Source of the DNA: SVQP01 sp045658965
GTDB lineage: Bacteria; Bacillota; Clostridia; Oscillospirales; CAG-272
Length of the DNA stretch: 64,000 nt
Reading direction: 5' to 3'
Assembly (NCBI GenBank): GCA_045658965.1
Contig: JAZOVZ010000086.1
Location: forward strand, 1-64,000
Part shown: piece by piece, positions 59,339 through 64,000 of the stretch
Position numbering within the stretch: the first letter of the stretch is position 1
How the letters are laid out: each line of letters starts with the position of its first letter
Translations under genes and position numbers: made by a program
The notes under the pieces: generated by a model
Databases searched by the model: none
Told to the model about the DNA's origin: nothing
Seen by the model: only the letters and a program-made list of their open reading frames with translations

Positions 59339-60694
59339 ATGAGAATTATTATCGTTGGTGCGGGCACGGTCGGTACTGTCATTTGCACTCGACTTGCACA
59401 AGAACATCATAATATTACGCTGATCGACCATAACGTTGCAGTTTTGAATGAAATGAATACCAAGTTTGACGTGATTGGTATCGAGGGTAACGGCGCATCC
59501 GTCTCCACGTTGCGCAAGGCAGGAGCTGACAAGGCTGATTTGCTGATTGCAGTAACCAATCAGGACGAGCTGAATATTCTTTGCTGTGCATCCGCAAAAA
59601 AGCTTGGAACCAAGCACACCATCGCGCGCGTGCGTAACCCCGAGTACAGCGAGCTGATGCAAATGATCAAGCAGGACCTTAACCTCTCTTTGACCATCAA
59701 TCCCGAGCTGGCTGTTGCCAAAGAGATATCACGTATGCTGCGCTTCCCTTTTGCTACCAAGGTGGATACTTGCTATCACGGCAGAGTGGAGCTTGCAGAG
59801 CTTGTCATTGGCGAAGGGTCGGCTCTTTGCGGTATGACCATGGCGCAGCTGCACACCAAACTCAATCTGCGCTTTTTGATTTGCGGAGTTTTGCGCCAAG
59901 GCAAGGCTTACATCCCTAAAGGTGATTTTATCCTCGCAGCAGGAGATCAGGTCTGCGTCACCGCTCACGACGAGGAGTTGGTCAACTTCTTTAAGGTGAT
60001 CGGTGCGTACAAGCACCCCGTACGAGACGTGCTGATCGTAGGCGGTGGCAGAATGACCTATTATCTGCTCAATCACCTGCAAAAAACCAAGATCCGAGCT
60101 ACCGTCATTGAGCCGGACAAGACGCTTTGCCGCGGACTTGCCGAGCGATTTGACTGCAACGTCATCCGTGACGACGGCACCAATCAATCCGTACTCAAGG
60201 AAGAAGGCATTGCGAAAGCCGATGCATTCCTTGCTCTTTCCTCCGAGGACGAAGAAAACGCTATCGTTTCCTTGTATGCAAAAACGCAAGGCACCAAAAA
60301 AATTATTACGCTGATCAGTGCCATGCAGTACGTTGATCTCTTCAAGGGCATGGGACTTGACGGAATCGTATCGCCCAAATACTCCACGTCTAACGAAATC
60401 TTACGTTACGTCAGATCGCTGGCTGTTACCAAGGATATTGAGATCGAATCTCTGCACAAGCTCATGGAGGACAACTTTGAAGCACTGGAATGTGTGATCA
60501 AAGAGCCTGTCGAAGGCATTACGGGCATTCCGCTCAAAAACCTCAAGCTCAGACGTGACGTGATTATCGCAAGCATCGTACATAAGGACAAGATCGTTAT
60601 CCCTTCCGGTAATGATAAAATGGAAAGCGGCGACACGGTCATTCTGTTTACCACGGGTGTTGAAATCAACGACATAAAGGATATTTTGAAATAA
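59339..60694 (+). CDS. trkA: Potassium uptake regulator TrkA
   Basis: 451 residues, the duplicated form: RCK N-domain 1 ('IIIVGAGTVGTVIC'), RCK C-domain 1 (~140-220), RCK N-domain 2 ('VLIVGGGRMTYYLLNHL', ~232) and RCK C-domain 2 (~370-451). Peripheral, gating subunit of the Trk channel; binds NAD(H) and, in some relatives, ATP/ADP or c-di-AMP through RCK_C. GGAG ribosome binding site. trkH follows after one base. Confidence 0.95.
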   Translation: MRIIIVGAGTVGTVICTRLAQEHHNITLIDHNVAVLNEMNTKFDVIGIEGNGASVSTLRKAGADKADLLIAVTNQDELNILCCASAKKLGTKHTIARVRNPEYSELMQMIKQDLNLSLTINPELAVAKEISRMLRFPFATKVDTCYHGRVELAELVIGEGSALCGMTMAQLHTKLNLRFLICGVLRQGKAYIPKGDFILAAGDQVCVTAHDEELVNFFKVIGAYKHPVRDVLIVGGGRMTYYLLNHLQKTKIRATVIEPDKTLCRGLAERFDCNVIRDDGTNQSVLKEEGIAKADAFLALSSEDEENAIVSLYAKTQGTKKIITLISAMQYVDLFKGMGLDGIVSPKYSTSNEILRYVRSLAVTKDIEIESLHKLMEDNFEALECVIKEPVEGITGIPLKNLKLRRDVIIASIVHKDKIVIPSGNDKMESGDTVILFTTGVEINDIKDILK

Positions 60695-60695
60695 T

Positions 60696-62135
60696 ATGAA
60701 TTATCGCATGCTACGGTATCTGCTGGGATGCATCTTGTTCATCGAAGCAATTCTGATGACGCTGCCCTTAGCAGTATCATTGATCTCGCATGAGGATATC
60801 ATGCCTTTCGTTTATACGATCGTAATTCTGCTCGTCATTTCGCTGCCGTGCGTGATCCTCAAGCCCAAAAACACGCAGATCTATGCCAGAGAAGGCTTTG
60901 TTTGCGTCAGCGCGGCTTGGATCTTGCTGGCAGTATTCGGCGCACTCCCCTTTATTTTCAGCGGAGCGATCAGCAATCCCATAGACGCATTTTTCGAAAC
61001 GGTATCCGGCTTTACCACCACGGGCGCAACCATTCTGCCCGCTGTGGAGCATCTGCCGCGCGGCATTTTGTTCTGGCGCAGCTTTACGCACTGGATAGGC
61101 GGTATGGGTGTGCTGGTATTTATGCTCGCAATTCTGCCCAGCGCAGGCGGCGAGGCAATACACCTGATGCGCGCGGAAGTGCCCGGCCCCACAAAGGGAA
61201 AGCTTGTGCCGAAAATGCGCCAGACCGCGCTGATTCTGTACGGCATTTATATTGCGCTGACCGTTCTGCAGATCATTGTATTGCTGCTTTGTAAAATGCC
61301 GTTATACGATGCAATCGTCAATTCGTTTGCAACCGCGGGCACGGGTGGCTTCTCGGTGCTTAATAATTCCGTTGCCGGCTATAACAGCCCCGCCGTTGAA
61401 TGGGTGATTGGCATATTTATGCTGCTGTTCGGTATCAACTTCAATTTGTTCTTTTTCATCTTGGTTGGTAAAATCAAAGATGTGTTCAAAAGCGAAGAGC
61501 TCCGTGCTTATCTTGGCGTGGTGATCGCGTCAGTAACAGTCATTTTGATCAACACATACCGCATGTTCGACTCATTCGGTCAAGGCTTACGCACCGTGTT
61601 CTTCCAAGTTTCATCGATCATGACAACGACCGGCTTTTGCACGGTGGAATTCAATGATTGGCCTGTGCTTTCCAAGACCGTGATCGTCATGCTGATGATG
61701 ATCGGCGCGTGCGCCGGCTCTACCGGTGGCGGCTTGAAAATCTCGCGTATCATGATCTTATGTAAAAATATTGTACGTGAGATCAAGCATATGATCAGAC
61801 CGCGCTCGGTTAACGTCGTTCGTGTAGACGGAGAGGTAGTTCCCGACGAAACGCTTCGCTCCGCTACGGGATACCTGACGGTTTACATTCTGGTAACGAT
61901 AGTTACAATGCTGGTCATTTCAATTGACGGTATCAGCATGGAAACAAATCTGACCGCAGCGATCTCCTGCGTCAATAATATCGGTCCCGCACTTGGTGAA
62001 TTCGGAGCTTTTGGCAACTTTGCTCCCTATTCCGATCTTTCCACGTTTGTGCTGTCTTTTGCAATGCTGTTTGGCAGATTGGAGCTTGTACCCATGCTGG
62101 TGCTGTTCTCCCCTTACGTTTGGAAAAAGAGATAA
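60696..62135 (+). CDS. trkH: Potassium channel subunit TrkH
   Basis: 479 residues, membrane protein with four M1-P-M2 repeats. Selectivity-filter loops with the family glycines are visible: 'SGFTTTGATIL', 'FATAGTGGFSVLN', 'MTTTGFCTVEF' and 'GACAGSTGGGLKISR'. Takes up K+ together with TrkA, to which it is coupled by one intergenic base. Ends before a terminator. Confidence 0.95.
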   Translation: MNYRMLRYLLGCILFIEAILMTLPLAVSLISHEDIMPFVYTIVILLVISLPCVILKPKNTQIYAREGFVCVSAAWILLAVFGALPFIFSGAISNPIDAFFETVSGFTTTGATILPAVEHLPRGILFWRSFTHWIGGMGVLVFMLAILPSAGGEAIHLMRAEVPGPTKGKLVPKMRQTALILYGIYIALTVLQIIVLLLCKMPLYDAIVNSFATAGTGGFSVLNNSVAGYNSPAVEWVIGIFMLLFGINFNLFFFILVGKIKDVFKSEELRAYLGVVIASVTVILINTYRMFDSFGQGLRTVFFQVSSIMTTTGFCTVEFNDWPVLSKTVIVMLMMIGACAGSTGGGLKISRIMILCKNIVREIKHMIRPRSVNVVRVDGEVVPDETLRSATGYLTVYILVTIVTMLVISIDGISMETNLTAAISCVNNIGPALGEFGAFGNFAPYSDLSTFVLSFAMLFGRLELVPMLVLFSPYVWKKR

Positions 62136-62145
62136 TCATAAAATT

Positions 62146-62173
62146 ACGGCGAAGGCTTAAAAGCCTTCGCCGT
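62146..62173. terminator. Terminator after trkH
   Basis: 13-bp stem ACGGCGAAGGCTT (62146-62158) / AAGCCTTCGCCGT (62161-62173), then TGTCTTTATTT. Convergent with the Gfo/Idh/MocA gene at 62179. Confidence 0.82.
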
Positions 62174-62178
62174 TGTCT

Positions 62179-63147
62179 TTATTTGGTTACGTTTTCGGAT
62201 TTCCCTTGGCTTCTGTATGCCGCCAGTACAAGACGTACTACCTTTGCGGCTTCCGTACCGTTGATCTCAAAACGTCTGCCCGTTGCCACGCAGTCGTAGA
62301 AATCTGCGATCAGCGCACCGTGGCTGGAGCCGTAGCATGCTTTCCCCAGACTCAAAGCAACGTCATCATAATGCTCGTGCCTCTCACCGTACAAAACGTC
62401 CTTGGGCATGACCTTGATCCATTCACCGTCCGCGCGCACGGTCAGCTCTACCGGGCAATCTGTCGCACCGCCGTTGGTAGCGTAGAAGGTAAAGCCCTGA
62501 CCGGACTTGCCGGCTAATATCACGGCTGTATCCTCAACCTCGATATCATCCGACAGCGTCATGCAGGAAATGCTTGCGCGCAGCTGCTCGGGCATACCGA
62601 CGAACCATTGCACCAGATCCAGCGTATGTAATGCCTGATTGATCAGCACACCGCCGCCCTCGGTCTCCCATTTTCCTCTCCAAGCGCCTGAAGCGTAATA
62701 TGCGGCATCTCTGTACCAAGTCACGCTTGCGGCCGCACAGAGACTTTTTTTGCCCTCTAAGTACGTCTTTACCGCAATGTTGGCTGCATTGTATCTGTTT
62801 TGCAAACAAACGCCCAACTGCGCCTTGCTGTTTTTCTCCGCTTCAAGAATACGAGGGATATCCTCCTCGCTGATGCACAACGGCTTTTCGCAAAGCACGT
62901 TGATTCCCCTCTCCAAAGCTGCGACAATCATATCGGCATGCAGGTAATGCGGCGTGCAGATATGTACCACGTCGATCTGCTCACGGTCCAACATCTCAGC
63001 GTAGTCCGTATAATGACATTGACCGGGTGCGTTACGCAAAGCGGCTTCACTGACGTCACATACCGCTACGATCTCATGCCCTTGACCTTTGAGCACCTGC
63101 TCGTGCAGCTTTGCAATATTACCGTAACCGATAATGGCAGATCTCAT
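62179..63147 (-). CDS. Gfo/Idh/MocA family oxidoreductase
   Basis: 322 residues. NAD(P)-binding 'SAIIGYGNIAKLHEQVL', the family 'CEKPLCISEEDI' motif with the catalytic Lys, and the C-terminal substrate domain with 'EGGGVLINQALHTLDLVQWFVG' carrying the conserved His. Oxidises or reduces a sugar or cyclitol; substrate unknown. The start at ATG 63147 has AAGGAG; the frame is open 57 bases upstream without homology. Paralogous to the partial gene directly upstream (63158), which shares the 'GGGVLxNQ..H.LDLVQW.VG' stretch, and probably in one operon with it. Confidence 0.92.
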   Translation of the reverse strand: MRSAIIGYGNIAKLHEQVLKGQGHEIVAVCDVSEAALRNAPGQCHYTDYAEMLDREQIDVVHICTPHYLHADMIVAALERGINVLCEKPLCISEEDIPRILEAEKNSKAQLGVCLQNRYNAANIAVKTYLEGKKSLCAAASVTWYRDAAYYASGAWRGKWETEGGGVLINQALHTLDLVQWFVGMPEQLRASISCMTLSDDIEVEDTAVILAGKSGQGFTFYATNGGATDCPVELTVRADGEWIKVMPKDVLYGERHEHYDDVALSLGKACYGSSHGALIADFYDCVATGRRFEINGTEAAKVVRLVLAAYRSQGKSENVTK

Positions 63148-63157
63148 ACAATTCTCC

Positions 63158-64000
63158 TTATTTTGAGCCAAACGTACCTGCGGTATCTGCGACAGCACCG
63201 TCATTACACGTCTTCTTTTGGGAATTTGCTACGTGCTGCTCAAGCTCGCGCAGGTATCTGTCCTCATCAACGGGCAGCATGATAGCCTCACCGTTGTTCC
63301 AGCCCGAAAGCTCCATGGCATTCATCAGCTCAACGCCGTTGATGCCCTCTTTACCGTCAACAAACAAGGGCTCTTCTCCGCGAATTGCCGCAATGAAGTT
63401 GTTGATGATACCCATATGCTGGGGGTTCTCTCCGTCGGTCTCAACCTCGGTCATGGTGCACTTAGGAGGAACGAAGCCGATGGTTGCAGACTTAGACCAC
63501 TCCTGAGAGTCCTGCTCATTCTGCCAATAGTAGAGCTTGTTGTTCTCAACCAGCAGCTTGCCCTTGGTGCCGGAAATTTCAAATCTGTTGGTACCGGGAG
63601 CCTCACCCGTGGTGGTAATGAACATGCCGGTCGCGCCGTTCTTGTAGCGCAAATATGCGGTTACGTCATCCTCAACCTCAATATCGTGCCACTTACCGTA
63701 CTGGCAGAAGCCGTTGACCTGTACGGGCAGTTCACCGACTACCCACTGCACAAGGTCGATCTGGTGCGGGCACTGATTAAACAACACGCCACCGCCTTCA
63801 CCTTCCCAGGTTGCTCTCCAGCTACCGCTATCGTAATACTGCTGGGTGCGGTACCAGTCGGTAATGATCCAGGTCACTCTCTGCAGCTCACCAATGCCGC
63901 CTGCCTGCACGATCTCACGCATTTTGCGGTATACGCAGTTGGTGCGCTGATTGAACATCATGGCAAACAGTGCGTTTGACTGCTTGGCAACCTCGTTCAT
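63158..64000 (-). CDS. Gfo/Idh/MocA family oxidoreductase, partial (5' end outside window)
   Basis: At least 280 residues, open to the window edge, so the true start and most of the Rossmann domain lie outside. What is seen is the C-terminal substrate-binding part: 'FNQRTNCVYRKMREIVQAG' region, 'DWYRTQQYYDSGSWRATWEGEGGGVLFNQCPHQIDLVQWVVG' zone with the conserved His, 'TTTGEAPGTNRFEISGTKG' and a C-terminal 'INGVELMNAMELSGWNNG'. Close in layout to dehydrogenases of imported glycan sugars. 10 bases separate it from the downstream paralogue. Confidence 0.9.
   Translation of the reverse strand: MNEVAKQSNALFAMMFNQRTNCVYRKMREIVQAGGIGELQRVTWIITDWYRTQQYYDSGSWRATWEGEGGGVLFNQCPHQIDLVQWVVGELPVQVNGFCQYGKWHDIEVEDDVTAYLRYKNGATGMFITTTGEAPGTNRFEISGTKGKLLVENNKLYYWQNEQDSQEWSKSATIGFVPPKCTMTEVETDGENPQHMGIINNFIAAIRGEEPLFVDGKEGINGVELMNAMELSGWNNGEAIMLPVDEDRYLRELEQHVANSQKKTCNDGAVADTAGTFGSK

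Noticed and set aside
1..64000. CRISPR arrays, phage or transposon genes
   Set aside because: No regularly spaced repeats, integrase, transposase, recombinase or phage structural protein was found on either strand.

Overview
The window looks like chromosomal DNA of an uncultured, endospore-lineage member of class Clostridia (Firmicutes/Bacillota), probably of the gut Oscillospirales/Christensenellales type. Reasons: the yabM-like/mazG/HU/yabO/yabP/yabQ/divIC cluster with the sporulation genes yabP and yabQ; a HisZ/short-HisG histidine operon; CdaA/CdaR; a paired M16 peptidase operon; large Cys-anchored lipoproteins with Thr/Glu/Pro-rich stalks; and almost universal AGGAGG-type ribosome binding sites. 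Species and genus cannot be fixed from the sequence. I saw no rRNA, convincing complete tRNA, CRISPR array, prophage, transposase or plasmid gene.

Layout. 0.1-5.5 kb: a zinc-ribbon membrane protein, then a minus-strand operon ymfF-ymfH-lgt-folD. 5.6-7.4 kb (plus): MIF-type tautomerase, stand-alone 5'-3' exonuclease, small membrane protein. 7.4-11.7 kb (minus): mrp-namZ-glycosidase-like lipoprotein. 11.9-13.6 kb: plant-type gpmI. 13.6-16.1 kb (minus): dxs plus a membrane protein. 16.3-18.9 kb (plus): two tandem CNNM/CorC proteins. 18.9-34.4 kb (minus): a long housekeeping block (cdaA-cdaR-flavoprotein; recJ-rel-dtd-hemZ-kinase-flippase-mazG; HU-rqcP-yabP-yabQ-divIC-smpB). 34.6-40.5 kb: divergent NAD genes pncB and nadE, with a GH123-like lipoprotein behind pncB. 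40.5-45.6 kb: a repeat-rich spacer, rhaA, and a 1131-residue lipoprotein of unknown function. 45.7-50.4 kb (minus): XRE membrane regulator, ECF sigma/anti-sigma pair, mntP with a GrpB-pyrophosphatase fusion. 50.6-58.0 kb: complete hisZGDCBHAF-IE operon. 58.0-64.0 kb: GH109-like oxidoreductase, trkA-trkH, two more Gfo/Idh/MocA proteins (the last cut by the window edge).

Themes: glycan harvesting (three large lipoproteins, NamZ, GH109-like protein, rhamnose isomerase, Gfo/Idh/MocA enzymes), ion homeostasis (Trk potassium uptake and c-di-AMP synthesis, CNNM transporters, MntP), NAD and histidine synthesis, and stringent response/translation quality control. Most start sites have clear Shine-Dalgarno sequences, and many transcription units have a TATAAT-type promoter with a 17-bp spacer.

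Most interesting: a recurrent TTGCA(A/T) -35 element in nine promoters; a NadE whose glutaminase domain seems to have lost two of its three catalytic residues; the 1131-residue lipoprotein; a GrpB-pyrophosphatase fusion; and short palindromic intergenic repeats with different stems but a shared CCTAC flank.
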